Counted from the stretch's first letter, positions 17,869 through 27,264 are shown. The stretch is DNA of 64,000 nucleotides from Chloroflexota bacterium (GCA_902810745.1 CADDYW010000013.1:1-64000); one strand, 5' to 3'. A program made the numbers and translations. Notes: generated by a model from the letters alone, not told the origin.

Positions 17869-18537
17869 TCAGCTATAGTAGCGATAGAGGCTACCGTCGA
17901 ACTTGACGTTGTTCAGGACGACGCCGAGTACCTTGGCGTTGACACGATCCAGAAGCTGCTTGGCACGTACCACGTGATCCCGCTTGGTCTTTCCCTCTTT
18001 CACCACCAGCAGCACACCATCCATCTTCGCACCAAGCACGGCCGCGTCCGTGACCGAGATCGTGGGCGGCGAATCGAAGAGGATGACGTCGGCGGCCGCT
18101 CGCAGCGCGTCGACGACGCGCTCCATCCGCTGGGAGCCGAGTAGCTCGGCCGGGTTCGGCGGCAACGGTCCGCTCGGCAAGATCTGCAGATGCGGTACGT
18201 CGGTCGATAGCACGACCTGATCCAGCGTCTTCTCCTCGCGAATCAACGCGGTGAGCCCGCTCTCGTTTGGCAGGTTGAAGAAGCGGTGCAGCGAAGGGCG
18301 CCGCAGATCGCAGTCGACCGCGATCACCGATCGCCCGGTCTCGGCAAAGGTAACTGCCAGGTTGGCAACGGTCGTCGTTTTGCCATCCTCGGGACTCGGG
18401 CTCGTAATCAGCAGGGTCTGAACCGGTCGGTCGAGGCTGTAGAACTGGATGTTGGTTCGGACCTGTCGGTAGGCCTCGGAGACGGGCGAGCGCGGATGCA
18501 CCACCGTTACGAGCTGAGTGGGGACCTCAACCATCAT
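17869..18537 (-). CDS. bacterial tyrosine kinase (CpsD/CapB type)
   Basis: 222 residues from the ATG at 18537, which overlaps the Wzz stop (TGATG) with AAGGA upstream. P-loop SPEDGKTTT (Walker A), VDCDLRRPSLHRFF (Walker A') and VILFDSPP (Walker B) identify a BY-kinase. The N-terminal SPVSEAYRQVRTNI is the usual docking helix. The C-terminus is short, with only a YRYY tyrosine cluster for autophosphorylation. The activating membrane partner is the Wzz-type protein encoded just upstream; together they control polysaccharide chain length and export. Confidence 0.92.
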   Translation of the reverse strand: MMVEVPTQLVTVVHPRSPVSEAYRQVRTNIQFYSLDRPVQTLLITSPSPEDGKTTTVANLAVTFAETGRSVIAVDCDLRRPSLHRFFNLPNESGLTALIREEKTLDQVVLSTDVPHLQILPSGPLPPNPAELLGSQRMERVVDALRAAADVILFDSPPTISVTDAAVLGAKMDGVLLVVKEGKTKRDHVVRAKQLLDRVNAKVLGVVLNNVKFDGSLYRYYS

Positions 18538-19247
18538 CAATGTCCTTCGGCCACGCCAGCTTTCGCCCGTCCATTCGGCGAGGGAAGGGCGGCGACGGTG
18601 GCGATCGGAATCGAGCCAATCAAAGGAAGCCCGGTGAAGCGCTCGACGTCCTCAGGCGTACGCAGGGTATCATCGAGGTATTCAATCAAAAAGGCGAGCA
18701 CCGCGCCGACCACGAGACCGAGCAAGCCAGCCGCCGCGACGTACTGCTTCGTCTTCGGGAAGAAGAGCTCTCCGGGGAGGGGTTTGTCCAGCATCGTGAT
18801 CTCGGTTCGGTCCTGAGGATCCGCCTGCGCCATGTCCGCCTGATGCTGCTCGATAAACTTCTCCGCCCAGGTATTCGCGATGGCCGCGGCGCGATTCGCC
18901 TCGACGTCATCTACGGTGATGTCGAGCAGGTAGCCATTCGAGACAGCGCTCACGCGCACGCGCGAGAGGAGCTTCTGGACCGGCAGGTCCAGCTTCAGAT
19001 CATCATCGACCGCGGTGGCCAGCTTGCGCGTCAATAGCTGCTGCTGATACTGCGTGAGCAGGTTGTCGATGACCAGGGTCAGCCCGTAGTCCAGACGCGA
19101 GGGGGTCACGATCAGCCGGACCTCAGATCGGTAGATTGGCGTCTGGAGGCGGCAGTACGCAAAGCTCGCAACGCTCGCGGCCATCGCCACCAGCAGGACG
19201 AGCCACCAGCGCTTGCGAAAGATCAGCCAGTAATCACGAAACTGCAA
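18537..19247 (-). CDS. Wzz/CapA-type chain-length regulator, BY-kinase activator
   Basis: 236 residues. The first membrane helix at about 14-31 (WWLVLLVAMAASVASFAYC) is followed by an extracytoplasmic domain. A second helix at about 168-187 (VAAAGLLGLVVGAVLAFLIEY) is preceded by the proline motif KPLPGELFFPKTKQ. The cytoplasmic tail DTLRTPEDVERFTGLPLIGSI is the standard kinase-contact region of the Wzz superfamily. The start appears to be a TTG with GGGGG upstream. First gene of the exopolysaccharide operon. Confidence 0.9.
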   Translation of the reverse strand: MQFRDYWLIFRKRWWLVLLVAMAASVASFAYCRLQTPIYRSEVRLIVTPSRLDYGLTLVIDNLLTQYQQQLLTRKLATAVDDDLKLDLPVQKLLSRVRVSAVSNGYLLDITVDDVEANRAAAIANTWAEKFIEQHQADMAQADPQDRTEITMLDKPLPGELFFPKTKQYVAAAGLLGLVVGAVLAFLIEYLDDTLRTPEDVERFTGLPLIGSIPIATVAALPSPNGRAKAGVAEGH

Positions 19248-19264
19248 CGTATGCCCCCGCTGGA

Positions 19265-19280
19265 TCTCTCGATCGAGAGA
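19265..19280. promoter_or_regulatory. 16-bp perfect palindrome upstream of the exopolysaccharide operon
   Basis: TCTCTCGATCGAGAGA, exact and without a central gap, ends 18 bases before the Wzz start. It could be an operator in the leader or an RNA hairpin next to the ribosome site. No matching copy was noticed at the other promoters of the window. Confidence 0.5.
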
Positions 19281-19456
19281 GCGATGGTGCCAGGGATTGC
19301 ATCGGGCCGTCCGTCGATCAGGCGGTAGATGAACTTGACGGCCAGCCTGCTTCCCCGCTTGCCGGCGGTTATCATAGCACGCGGCGGACCTGGCGTCAAA
19401 CTCGGGTCGACCGCCCGGTCCGTCCTGATTCTTTCAACGTGGACGTCGGCGTCCGG

Positions 19457-19675
19457 TTACATCGGCGGAAGGTCGACTGGGTAGCCAGAGGTCGCCAGGT
19501 AAGCAGCGATCTCGCCCGGATCGGCCTTGGTTGGGTCATAGCCCACGGTGATCAACCGTGACAACGGATCAGCCGCGAGCAGGTCGACGCCGTTCAGATG
19601 CTCGATCGCGGCCCGCACTGCTCGCACGTCGTCCTCGCTGGCCATTCCGGGCACCAGCCAGATCTGGGTTTGCAC
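19457..19675 (-). CDS. small HMA-fold protein lacking the CxxC metal site
   Basis: 72 residues from the GTG at 19675 (AGGAGAAGGAG upstream); the open frame to 19780 adds an arginine-rich stretch with no family resemblance. The pattern VPGMASEDDVRAVRAAIEHLNGVDLLAADPLSRLITVGYDPTKADPGEIAAYLATSGYPV (read as separate strands and helices) follows the ferredoxin-like heavy-metal-associated domain. The GMxCxxC loop is GMASEDD, so the two metal-binding cysteines are missing. It may be a structural or protein-binding derivative. Isolated between the EPS operon and the DapB-like gene. Confidence 0.65.
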   Translation of the reverse strand: MQTQIWLVPGMASEDDVRAVRAAIEHLNGVDLLAADPLSRLITVGYDPTKADPGEIAAYLATSGYPVDLPPM

Positions 19676-19827
19676 GGCTCGACGCGCTCCTTCTCCTGCC
19701 GTCTCCCTGCCACGTCGAGCCTTTGCGAGTCCCGTGCCACCGCGACGCGCGCCACGCCAAGCGGAGTGTCCACAAGCCATTTTCGCTTTGCCCCTGCAGC
19801 GGATCGGCCAGCGGGGGCAGCGACGCC

Positions 19828-20835
19828 TTAGCGGGCGACGTCTCGCGATCCAAAATGGACCAGCGGCAGCTCTTCCATGATCCGCAGACCGGGCCGGGCA
19901 CGCAGCAGACTGGGAATCGCGTTGACCAGAATCGCCGCGGTCGCCAGGTCGCCGTGCGTGCCTTCGTTCACGAGAACGTCGATGCGCGGTACGCCCTCGA
20001 CCACGACGTGATCGTGCGGGTCCTCAGCGCCAAGATACATCTCCAGCTCCAGTGTGATCGCGGACCGCCCGCCGACGATCCCTTTCGTCACCTGGCGGAC
20101 GCCAAGCACCTGGCCGGGTGCGACCACAATGTCGGCGGAGCGCGTCTCCTTCGTCGCGATGACCGGCTCGATCTGGTCGTCAAGCCGGTCGACGGTCCAC
20201 CCGAGGCCGTGCGCCAGCGCGTACACTGATTCCGGCAGGCCAACGTGGCGAACACTCCCATCGCGCACGCGGGCTTCGAACTCGGCGACGGTCAGACCTG
20301 CGCCGATCTTACGCTGCAGGGGGAGCCGGCGCTGGGCAGCATCCTGACGTCGCCGGACGTGGACAGCGTCGACGCGCTGGCTGACCGCGGTCAAGGCGAG
20401 GGGAAGCGTATCCATCGCAAAACCCGGATTGACGCCGGTACCGAGCACCGCGATCCGATGCTCGCCCGCGATTCGGTCCAGCTCAGCCGCGAGACTGGCG
20501 TTCGCCGCGAAAGGGAAGCTCAGCTCCTCGCACGTCGAAACGACGTGGGCCCCGGCTTCGATCGCCTGACGCAGCTGCGGCGCGACGTCCGGCAGGTGGG
20601 ATCCAGTCGCGTGAATCACCACGTCCGGACGAGACGATCGCAGAACCGCCGGGGCGTCGGCCGAGACGGCGATGCCCAGCTGTCGGCCGAGTCCGATCAC
20701 GTCCCCGATATCCTTCCCAACCTTCGCCGGATCGACGTCGATCGCTCCGACGATCTCGAGATTCTCGCGCGCTGCCGCCACCCGCGCGATGCCCGCGCCA
20801 ATCGGTCCCAGACCATAATGAACAATGCGGATCAT
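19828..20835 (-). CDS. DapB-like NAD(P)H-dependent dehydrogenase (2,4-diaminopentanoate dehydrogenase-like)
   Basis: 335 residues. The N-terminal Rossmann motif is HYGLGPIGAGIAR with AIDVDPAKVGKDIGDV. The middle has VVIHATGSHLPDV, and ISTCEELSFPF-like VVSTCEELSFPFAANASLAAELDRIA, then GTGVNPGFAMDTLPL. This arrangement matches the dihydrodipicolinate-reductase superfamily branch containing 2,4-diaminopentanoate dehydrogenase rather than true DapB. GAGGG precedes the ATG. It is monocistronic and divergent from the sensor kinase gene. Substrate uncertain, probably an amino acid or ketoacid. Confidence 0.78.
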   Translation of the reverse strand: MIRIVHYGLGPIGAGIARVAAARENLEIVGAIDVDPAKVGKDIGDVIGLGRQLGIAVSADAPAVLRSSRPDVVIHATGSHLPDVAPQLRQAIEAGAHVVSTCEELSFPFAANASLAAELDRIAGEHRIAVLGTGVNPGFAMDTLPLALTAVSQRVDAVHVRRRQDAAQRRLPLQRKIGAGLTVAEFEARVRDGSVRHVGLPESVYALAHGLGWTVDRLDDQIEPVIATKETRSADIVVAPGQVLGVRQVTKGIVGGRSAITLELEMYLGAEDPHDHVVVEGVPRIDVLVNEGTHGDLATAAILVNAIPSLLRARPGLRIMEELPLVHFGSRDVAR

Positions 20836-21016
20836 GCTGCCCTCACCCGGAATGAAGTGCCGCCGGTGGGCGAGAATGCCGCGCAGACCGGCGACTCGCC
20901 CTCAAGGATACCGACCATCACTCAAAATGGAAAGCGGCTTCACCCGACTGCGATCACTTCGTCCGAGCGAGAGCAGACGCGGGCAGGTCTGCGATCGAAA
21001 ATCGGACGACCAGAGA

Positions 21017-21025
21017 TGGTATAAT
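21017..21025 (+). promoter_or_regulatory. extended -10 promoter for the sensor kinase gene
   Basis: TGG followed by a perfect TATAAT (21020-21025), 84 bases upstream of the kinase ATG. The -35 region (about 20997-21002) does not match the consensus, which is common for extended -10 promoters. Confidence 0.6.
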
Positions 21026-21109
21026 GTACCTCCATACGGACCGTCCGCGTCACTTTTCCGCTGCGGGCTCGATTGAGGGGCCTGTTAGGCTGACCCACCG
21101 AGAGGCTGA

Positions 21110-23602
21110 ATGTCGTCGCCGGGCTCGTCCCCTGACAACCACGCGCCACCGTCCATCGAGACACTCGATCGGGGCGACTGGTTCCGAGTGCTCAGCGCGT
21201 CGCTACCGGTGGGCGTCTTCCAAACCGATCTGAAGGGTCGGTGTCTCTACACGAATCCCTGCTGGCAGGATCTCTCCGGTCTGTCGTTTCAGGCCAGCCT
21301 GGGAGATGGCTGGGCGACTGCGATCCACCCTGACGACCGGGCGGCGGCGCTCGCCGACTGGCGGCGGCTCGTCGCTTCGGGCCACTCTTATTCGCGCGAG
21401 TGTCGTCTGTTGAGACCCAATGGTGAGATCCGTTGGGTTCACGTTCGGGCGGCACCGGCGCGCCTGGAATCCGGGGAGGTCGTCGGCATTGCTGGAACGG
21501 TCGAGGACATCACCGAACGTAAGCAGACCGAGGCAGCGCTGCGCGACAGCGAAGAGCGCTATCGCCGCATCTTCGAAGCGACGAGTGACGGACTGATCGT
21601 GAACGACCCGGAGACCGGGGTCGTCGTCGAGGCAAACCCCGCGGCCTGCGCAATGCACGGCTACACCCGACAAGAGTTCATCGGGCTGCATCCGACCCGT
21701 TTCATCCACCCGGATTTCCACGATCGCTTTCGGCAGTTCATGGACGCGGCTCGGAGCGGCAGAGTCCTGCAGACGCGCGCGATCGACACGCGCAAGGATG
21801 GTTCGACGTTCCACGTCGACGTTCTCGGAGCTCAGATCAGCTATGACCGACGGCCACACGTCCTGGGGATCATTCGCGACGTCACTCACGACGTCGAGGC
21901 GTACCGGCTCCTGGAGCGGCGGGTGGAGGAACGTACTCAAGAGCTATCGGTGCTGGTGGACATCTCGCGGAGCGCCGCCTCGACACTCGAGCTGAAGCCG
22001 CTGCTGGGCCTCATTCTCGACCAGTTCATCACGACGATCGGCTGCACCTCGGCGATGGTCATTGTTTTCGAGGCGAAAAGGCTGCAAGTCCTGGATTATC
22101 GCGGGCCGCTGCCACCAGAGAAGCTCGTCGCCCTCTCTTTCGAGATCGACGAGCTGGCCGCGTTCAAGGAGGTGGCGCGGACGCGCACGCCGATCATCGT
22201 CGACGACACCAGGGGAGACAGCCAGCTCGCGCGGTATTTCCACACCTACGTCAACGAACGAGTGCGGCGCATTCAAGAGACGTTCAACTACGCGCGATCG
22301 TGGATGGGAGTTCCCCTGCTGGTCAAAGACCGCCTGGTGGGCTTCCTGCGGCTGGATCACCGGCAGCCGGGGTACTTCACGCCGGATCACGGGCGATTGG
22401 CGCAGGCCATGGCGGATCAGGCGTCGATGGCAATCGAGAACGCGCGCCTGTACGAGCGGGTCGAGCGGCGAGCGCGCGAAGTCGAGGCTCTTTACCGCGC
22501 CGACGAAGCGCTCTACCGTTCCTTCCGCCACGAAGACGTTCTCGGAGCGCTGGTGGATGTGGCAATTGACATCCTCCAGGCCGACAAGGCCTCGGTCCTG
22601 ATCTGGGATGCCGAGCACGAGCACCTGATAGTCGGCGCGGCCCGGGGCTTCGCCCCGGCCAGCCTGGCGAAGATGCGCCACGGCCACGGTCAGGGCGTCG
22701 CGGCGTGGGTAGCGGAGCACCGCATCCCGGCCGTCGTCGAGGACGCACGCGCCGACCCGCGCGTGGCGCACCACATCACCGAGCCGGAGGGCATTCGGTC
22801 CCTTCTCCACGTGCCGATCACGGTTGGCGGTGAGGTCTTCGGCGTCTTCGGCGTCAACTACTGCCAGCCGCGCTCGTTTACCGGCGACGAAGAGCGGCTG
22901 CTGCTCGACATCGCCCAGCGCGCTGCTCTGGCCATCGAGAACGTTCGCCTGTACGAACGCGGGCAGGAGGTCGCGGCACTCAAGGAGCGACAGCGACTCG
23001 CCCGCGAGCTGCACGATTCGGTGTCGCAGGCGCTGTACGGCATCGCCCTGGGCGCGCGCACCGCCCGAACCCTCCTCGATCGCGCCCCCGGGCGCGCCGC
23101 CGAGCCGCTGGACTACGTTCTCTCGCTCGCCGACGCCGGCCTGGCCGAGATGCGCGCCTTGATCTTCGAGCTGCGCCCCGAGTCGCTCCAGCAGGAGGGC
23201 CTCGTGGCAGCGCTCTCCAAGCTCGCGGCAGCGCTGCGTGCGCGTCATCAGATCGACGTTCAGACGTCGCTTGGCGACGAGCCAGACGTTCCGTTCGAGG
23301 TCAAGGAGGCGGCGTATCGAATCGCCCAGGAAGCACTGCACAACGTCGTCAAGCACGCCCACGCGTCCCACGTCGACGTCCGACTGGAGGTTGCGCCACC
23401 GAGCCTGGTGCTCGAGGTCCGGGACGACGGTGCCGGGTTCGATCCCAATCAGGCATTCCCGGGCCACCTGGGCCTCCAGTCGATGCGAGATCGCGCCGCG
23501 CGCATCGGCGGTACAGCCGATCTGGACAGCGAGCCGGGACGGGGCACACGCATTCACGCGCGGTTGCCGCTCGCGCCGGTTCGCGGATATCGGACTTCTT
23601 GA
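21110..23602 (+). CDS. PAS-PAS-GAF-GAF sensor histidine kinase (NarX/LiaS-type, HisKA_3)
   Basis: 830 residues, no membrane segment, so probably a soluble cytoplasmic sensor. Two PAS domains (about 20-140 and 143-265), each with the PAC ending (VGIAGTVEDITERK; VLGIIRDVTHDVE), are followed by a short coiled coil. Two GAF domains (about 285-445 and 460-620) come next, then the dimerisation/phosphoacceptor domain with His635 in ELHDSVSQALYG, and a HATPase with VVKHAH, VRDDGAGFD and GHLGLQSMRDRA. A chemosensory ligand such as heme, a redox cofactor or a small phenolic could bind the PAS/GAF part; none is predictable. The cognate regulator is encoded 43 bases downstream. Confidence 0.93.
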   Translation: MSSPGSSPDNHAPPSIETLDRGDWFRVLSASLPVGVFQTDLKGRCLYTNPCWQDLSGLSFQASLGDGWATAIHPDDRAAALADWRRLVASGHSYSRECRLLRPNGEIRWVHVRAAPARLESGEVVGIAGTVEDITERKQTEAALRDSEERYRRIFEATSDGLIVNDPETGVVVEANPAACAMHGYTRQEFIGLHPTRFIHPDFHDRFRQFMDAARSGRVLQTRAIDTRKDGSTFHVDVLGAQISYDRRPHVLGIIRDVTHDVEAYRLLERRVEERTQELSVLVDISRSAASTLELKPLLGLILDQFITTIGCTSAMVIVFEAKRLQVLDYRGPLPPEKLVALSFEIDELAAFKEVARTRTPIIVDDTRGDSQLARYFHTYVNERVRRIQETFNYARSWMGVPLLVKDRLVGFLRLDHRQPGYFTPDHGRLAQAMADQASMAIENARLYERVERRAREVEALYRADEALYRSFRHEDVLGALVDVAIDILQADKASVLIWDAEHEHLIVGAARGFAPASLAKMRHGHGQGVAAWVAEHRIPAVVEDARADPRVAHHITEPEGIRSLLHVPITVGGEVFGVFGVNYCQPRSFTGDEERLLLDIAQRAALAIENVRLYERGQEVAALKERQRLARELHDSVSQALYGIALGARTARTLLDRAPGRAAEPLDYVLSLADAGLAEMRALIFELRPESLQQEGLVAALSKLAAALRARHQIDVQTSLGDEPDVPFEVKEAAYRIAQEALHNVVKHAHASHVDVRLEVAPPSLVLEVRDDGAGFDPNQAFPGHLGLQSMRDRAARIGGTADLDSEPGRGTRIHARLPLAPVRGYRTS

Positions 23603-23645
23603 GGCGCTCCAATCACCCGGTGGAATAAGCAGAACGGGGGAACAC

Positions 23646-24299
23646 GTGTCGATTCGGATTCTGATCGCCGATGACCACAGCGTCGTGCGTCAAGGCCTGC
23701 GCATGTTTCTGGGCATGGACCCGTCGTTCGAAATCGTCGGCGAGGCTGCCGACGGTAGCGAAGCGCTGCGCGTCGCGCGGGCGCTCAAGCCCGACGTCGT
23801 CCTGATGGACCTGCTGATGCCGGTGATGGACGGAGTTGCGGCCACGGCGGCAATCCGCGAGGAGCTTCCAGACACCGAGGTCATCGCCCTGACGAGCGTG
23901 CTGGAAGACAATGCCGTGATCGGGGCGATCAAAGCAGGAGCGATCGGCTACCTGCTCAAAAACACCGAAGCGGACGCCCTCGTCCGCGCGATCAAAGCCG
24001 CGGCGAACGGACAGGTCCAGCTCGCGCCGGAAGCAGCGGCTCGACTGATGCGCGAGGTTCGTCTTCCGGATGCGCCAGAGGCATTGACAGATCGCGAGAC
24101 AGATGTCCTCCGGCTCGTCGCCGAAGGAAAGTCGAACAAGGAGATTGCTCGGTCGCTGACGATCGGCGAGAAAACCGTGAAGACCCACGTGAGCAGCATC
24201 CTGGCGAAGCTCAACCTGCAGAGTCGAACCCAGGCCGCCCTCTACGCGGTGCGCATCGGACTTGTCTCGAAACCATCGCATGGGTCGCCCACCGCCTGA
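23646..24299 (+). CDS. NarL/FixJ-family response regulator
   Basis: 217 residues from the GTG at 23646 with GGGGG upstream; a longer frame to 23238 lies inside the kinase gene. The receiver domain has acidic pocket Asp9/Asp10, phosphorylation site Asp55 in VVLMDLLMPVMDG, Thr in IALTSV and Lys in YLLKN. The LuxR-type helix-turn-helix is LTDRETDVLRLVAEGKSNKEIARSLTIGEKTVKTHVSSILAKLNLQSR at about 145-195. It is phosphorylated by the upstream kinase. Target genes are unknown; the membrane protein downstream is a candidate. Confidence 0.95.
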   Translation: MSIRILIADDHSVVRQGLRMFLGMDPSFEIVGEAADGSEALRVARALKPDVVLMDLLMPVMDGVAATAAIREELPDTEVIALTSVLEDNAVIGAIKAGAIGYLLKNTEADALVRAIKAAANGQVQLAPEAAARLMREVRLPDAPEALTDRETDVLRLVAEGKSNKEIARSLTIGEKTVKTHVSSILAKLNLQSRTQAALYAVRIGLVSKPSHGSPTA

Positions 24300-24444
24300 C
24301 CAGCACCCTCCGGCGAAAGTCTGAGCCAGCACCAACCCTTTGGTGGATCACTTCCCTCCAGTTCTACTGGTAGTCTCCTGATGACGGACGCTCGGGGCCA
24401 GCGGCGCCAGTGAGCGTTACGATCAGACATCCAGGAGAACATCG

Positions 24445-25023
24445 ATGATTCCGTACAACGTCGCGTTATTCGTCCACATCGTCGGCGCGCTCTCCCTCTT
24501 CATCGCGGCCGGCCTCGAGTGGGTCGCCCTGGATCGCATGCGACGGGCACAGACCGCCGAGCAGATTCGCGAGTGGGTCGGAGCCCTGCGCCCCATCAAG
24601 CACCTGCTCGAAGCTGGCGCGTTGATGATCCTTGTCGCGGGGCTGTACTTGGCGTTCGTTCGCTGGGGCTGGACCACCGCGTGGCTGGACGTCGCCCTGA
24701 TCGCCTTCCTGACGATGAGCGTGGTGGGCCCGCGGGTCATCGCGCGCCGCTTTGGCACCATCGCGCGGCTGGCCAGCGAAGCGCCGAACGGTCCCCTCTC
24801 GGTCGAGCTGGCATGGCAGATTCACGACCCGGTCTTGATCAGGGCAGTCCGGACGCTGGCGATGGCAGACGTGGGAGTGGTTTTTCTGATGACCTTGAAG
24901 CCAGACCTGATCGGCTCGCTCACGGTCATGGCGCTGGCAACCGCGCTGGGACTCGTGGTCTCACGCAGCAGCGGCGACGAAGTACTCGCGGGCACACGGT
25001 TCGATCGGGCTCAGGTCGGTTAG
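24445..25023 (+). CDS. predicted four-helix membrane protein, DUF2269-like
   Basis: 192 residues. Hydrophobic segments lie at about 5-28 (VALFVHIVGALSLFIAAGLEWVAL), 53-72, 80-97 and 148-172. The first helix has the HIVGA pattern with a membrane histidine that recurs in DUF2269 and related small membrane proteins. AGGAG precedes the ATG at 24445. It follows the response regulator by 145 bases and is convergent with the P1 peptidase (stops touch at 25023/25024). No enzymatic motif is seen. Confidence 0.7.
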   Translation: MIPYNVALFVHIVGALSLFIAAGLEWVALDRMRRAQTAEQIREWVGALRPIKHLLEAGALMILVAGLYLAFVRWGWTTAWLDVALIAFLTMSVVGPRVIARRFGTIARLASEAPNGPLSVELAWQIHDPVLIRAVRTLAMADVGVVFLMTLKPDLIGSLTVMALATALGLVVSRSSGDEVLAGTRFDRAQVG

Positions 25024-26112
25024 TCAGGACAGCCGCGGTCGCACGAGTGCCCGCAGCTCCTCCGGCGATACCGCTTCGACGAGGCGGCCGTCGCGACCTT
25101 CCATCGTTTCGGCCGCCAGCAGCGCGTTCAAGATCGCTTCTTCGGTCGCCTCGACCACGGCGTCGAAGACCCGGTTGATCGAGGAGTCGCGAAGCGCTCG
25201 CCAGGCATCGAACGGCTCGCTTGATTCCAGCGGGATCAGATTGCCGACGGAGAACGCGATGGCGATGTCACCACTACCGTGCCCGCTGGTCGAGCCCGTT
25301 CTTGCCAGGCCCAGCGTCGATCTGACCGCCAGGCGGCGCAGCTGGCTCGGCAGGAGCGGCGCATCGGTCGCGACGACCATGATGATCGATCCTTCACGCG
25401 CGGGCGGGAGCGGCTGGCGCCAGGACGGGAGCGGGACTTTGCTCAGCCGACCGACCGGTACACCAGCGACCATCAGCTGCTCGCGCGTGCCGTGATTGGC
25501 CAGGACGAGGGCTCCGACGACGTAGCCACCGGCGACGTCGACGAGACGCGAGGCCGTGCCGATACCGCCCTTGAACTGATAGCTGACCATGCCGGTCCCC
25601 GCGCCGACGCATCCCTCGGCGACCGGACCGCTCGCGGCGCTCGCGAGCGCGGCAAACACGTGCTCCTGGTGGACGTGGCGGCCGAAGCCGTCGTTGAGAC
25701 TGCCGTCGTTGCACTCGGCCACGACCGGGATGACGAAGCCGCCGTGCGAAACGATCGACGGGGACTGGCGCAGCGCGCGCTCGACTGCCGCGTCGTAGAC
25801 CAGGCCGACGTTGTGCGTGCTGGTCAGGTAGATCGGCGTCTCCAGCACGCCCCATTCGTCGACCTGGGAGCGGCCGGTCATCTCGCCCGCCCCGTTCAGC
25901 ACGTGGATCGCCGCGGGAACGCGTTGCTCGTAGCAGTTACCGCCGTGTGGGATGATCACGGTGACTCCGGTGCGCACCGGTCCCCTGCCTGGCACGAGCG
26001 GACCGCTTCCCTCGATCAGCGTCGTGTGCCCGACCGTCACCCCGGATACGTCGGTGATCGCGTTCCATTTCCCGGGTGGCAGGAGCCCGGTTACGATTCC
26101 TAGGTCACGCAA
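25024..26112 (-). CDS. P1-family (S58, DmpA-type) aminopeptidase
   Basis: 362 residues. The family opening NAITDVSGVTVGHTTL is followed by VPAAIHVLNGAGEMTG, SRYLTSTHNVG-like IYLTSTHNVGLV and AECNDGSLND. The autoprocessing/nucleophile Gly-Ser pair is EGSIIMVVATDAPLL at about residue 243. These N-terminal-nucleophile hydrolases cleave themselves before the Ser and act on amino-terminal or beta-/D-residues. The start is a TTG with a weak ribosome site, so the exact N-terminus is unsure. It lies 30 bases after the D-threonine-aldolase-like gene, and the two may work together on D- or beta-amino compounds. Confidence 0.9.
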   Translation of the reverse strand: MRDLGIVTGLLPPGKWNAITDVSGVTVGHTTLIEGSGPLVPGRGPVRTGVTVIIPHGGNCYEQRVPAAIHVLNGAGEMTGRSQVDEWGVLETPIYLTSTHNVGLVYDAAVERALRQSPSIVSHGGFVIPVVAECNDGSLNDGFGRHVHQEHVFAALASAASGPVAEGCVGAGTGMVSYQFKGGIGTASRLVDVAGGYVVGALVLANHGTREQLMVAGVPVGRLSKVPLPSWRQPLPPAREGSIIMVVATDAPLLPSQLRRLAVRSTLGLARTGSTSGHGSGDIAIAFSVGNLIPLESSEPFDAWRALRDSSINRVFDAVVEATEEAILNALLAAETMEGRDGRLVEAVSPEELRALVRPRLS

Positions 26113-26142
26113 ACGTGGACGGGTCCCAATAGTTGCACGCTC

Positions 26143-27264
26143 CTAGCGCAGCTTGCCGCGCCCGAGGATTGGCCAGACCTGCTCGACGACGCCGCCGCGG
26201 ATGCCGAACATCTCCTCGTGGACGTAGGTCGTGAAGTCGGAATAGCCGACGATGAACTCGATCTTGTCGCCAACCTTGAGACGATCGTTCGGCTCCTCGA
26301 GGTCGATCGTTCCGTGCTCGGCGGATAGACGGAGCCGCTTCACCCCTTCCACGCCGAGTGGACGGGGCGTCCCCTGGTTTCCGTTCATCGTCTTGTGCCC
26401 GGCGTCGGTGACGATGCGCGTGGGCGCTGGTCGGCTGGTGACCGTCGCGATGATCGTCATCGCGAACTCGTGACCCGGGACGCCATAGTCCTCGGCGTAG
26501 TGAATGTCGTGGAAGATACCGCCGCCAGCCTGGATCTCGGTCACGCCGGGGACGGTGCAGGTGACCCAGTAGGTACCGGTGCCGCCGCAGGAGACGATGG
26601 TGACAGGTAGCCCGGCCACGCGGCAACGCTCGGCGCTGTCGACCAATCGGCCGACGTCTCGGTAGATGACCTCGCGCTTCTTCTCCGGATCGAGGATCGT
26701 CGTCGCGTGCGCTTCCCAGGCCATCAGTCCGCTATAGCGCAAGCCCGGCAGCGATGCCGCGAACTCCGACAGGCTGACGGCGGCGTCGCCAGGCTCGACA
26801 CCCGCTCGATTAAGGCCGACGTTCAGCTCGACGAGCACCCGAACCGTCACGCCTTTCGCCACGGCGAGATCCGAGATCTCCCGCGCGTTCTCGCGGCTGT
26901 CGATCGCCACCATTACGTCGGCGTGTGGCTGAAGGTTGACCAGACGGGTCACCTTCTCCCGCCCGACGACCTGATTCGCGATCAGGATGTCGCGAATCCC
27001 CGCGCCGGCCATCACCTCGGCCTCGCCGAGCTTGGCGCAGGTCACGCCGATGGCACCCGCGGCGATCTCTTTGTGGGCGATGGCCGGGATCTTCTGGCCC
27101 TTGGTATGCGGCCGCCAGTTCTTGCCGGCCCCGATGATCGTGCTCGCCATTTTCTTGATGTTGCGCTCCATCGCGTCGAGATCGACGCACAGCGCGGGCG
27201 TATCGAGATCCCACTTCGACCGACCGACGACCGAGCCAAGCAGCGCTGGTGACGCTAGAGCCAT
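26143..27264 (-). CDS. PLP-dependent D-threonine aldolase-like enzyme (DSD1 / alanine racemase fold)
   Basis: 373 residues. The alanine-racemase N-terminal barrel has the PLP lysine in RPHTKGQKIPAIAH, and the C-terminal beta domain includes the metal pair HEFAMTIIA and EEPNDRLKVGDKIEFIV. DTPALCVDLDAMERNI at the start is typical for D-threonine aldolase / D-serine dehydratase-like proteins. Reaction: retro-aldol cleavage of D-beta-hydroxy amino acids, or a related step, needing PLP and a divalent metal. GGGAGG precedes GTGATG; the ATG at 27264 is taken as the start. Confidence 0.88.
   Translation of the reverse strand: MALASPALLGSVVGRSKWDLDTPALCVDLDAMERNIKKMASTIIGAGKNWRPHTKGQKIPAIAHKEIAAGAIGVTCAKLGEAEVMAGAGIRDILIANQVVGREKVTRLVNLQPHADVMVAIDSRENAREISDLAVAKGVTVRVLVELNVGLNRAGVEPGDAAVSLSEFAASLPGLRYSGLMAWEAHATTILDPEKKREVIYRDVGRLVDSAERCRVAGLPVTIVSCGGTGTYWVTCTVPGVTEIQAGGGIFHDIHYAEDYGVPGHEFAMTIIATVTSRPAPTRIVTDAGHKTMNGNQGTPRPLGVEGVKRLRLSAEHGTIDLEEPNDRLKVGDKIEFIVGYSDFTTYVHEEMFGIRGGVVEQVWPILGRGKLR

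Noticed and set aside
21944-23557. 537-residue minus-strand frame opposite the sensor kinase
   Set aside because: Antisense shadow of the kinase gene, without a ribosome site or recognisable domain.
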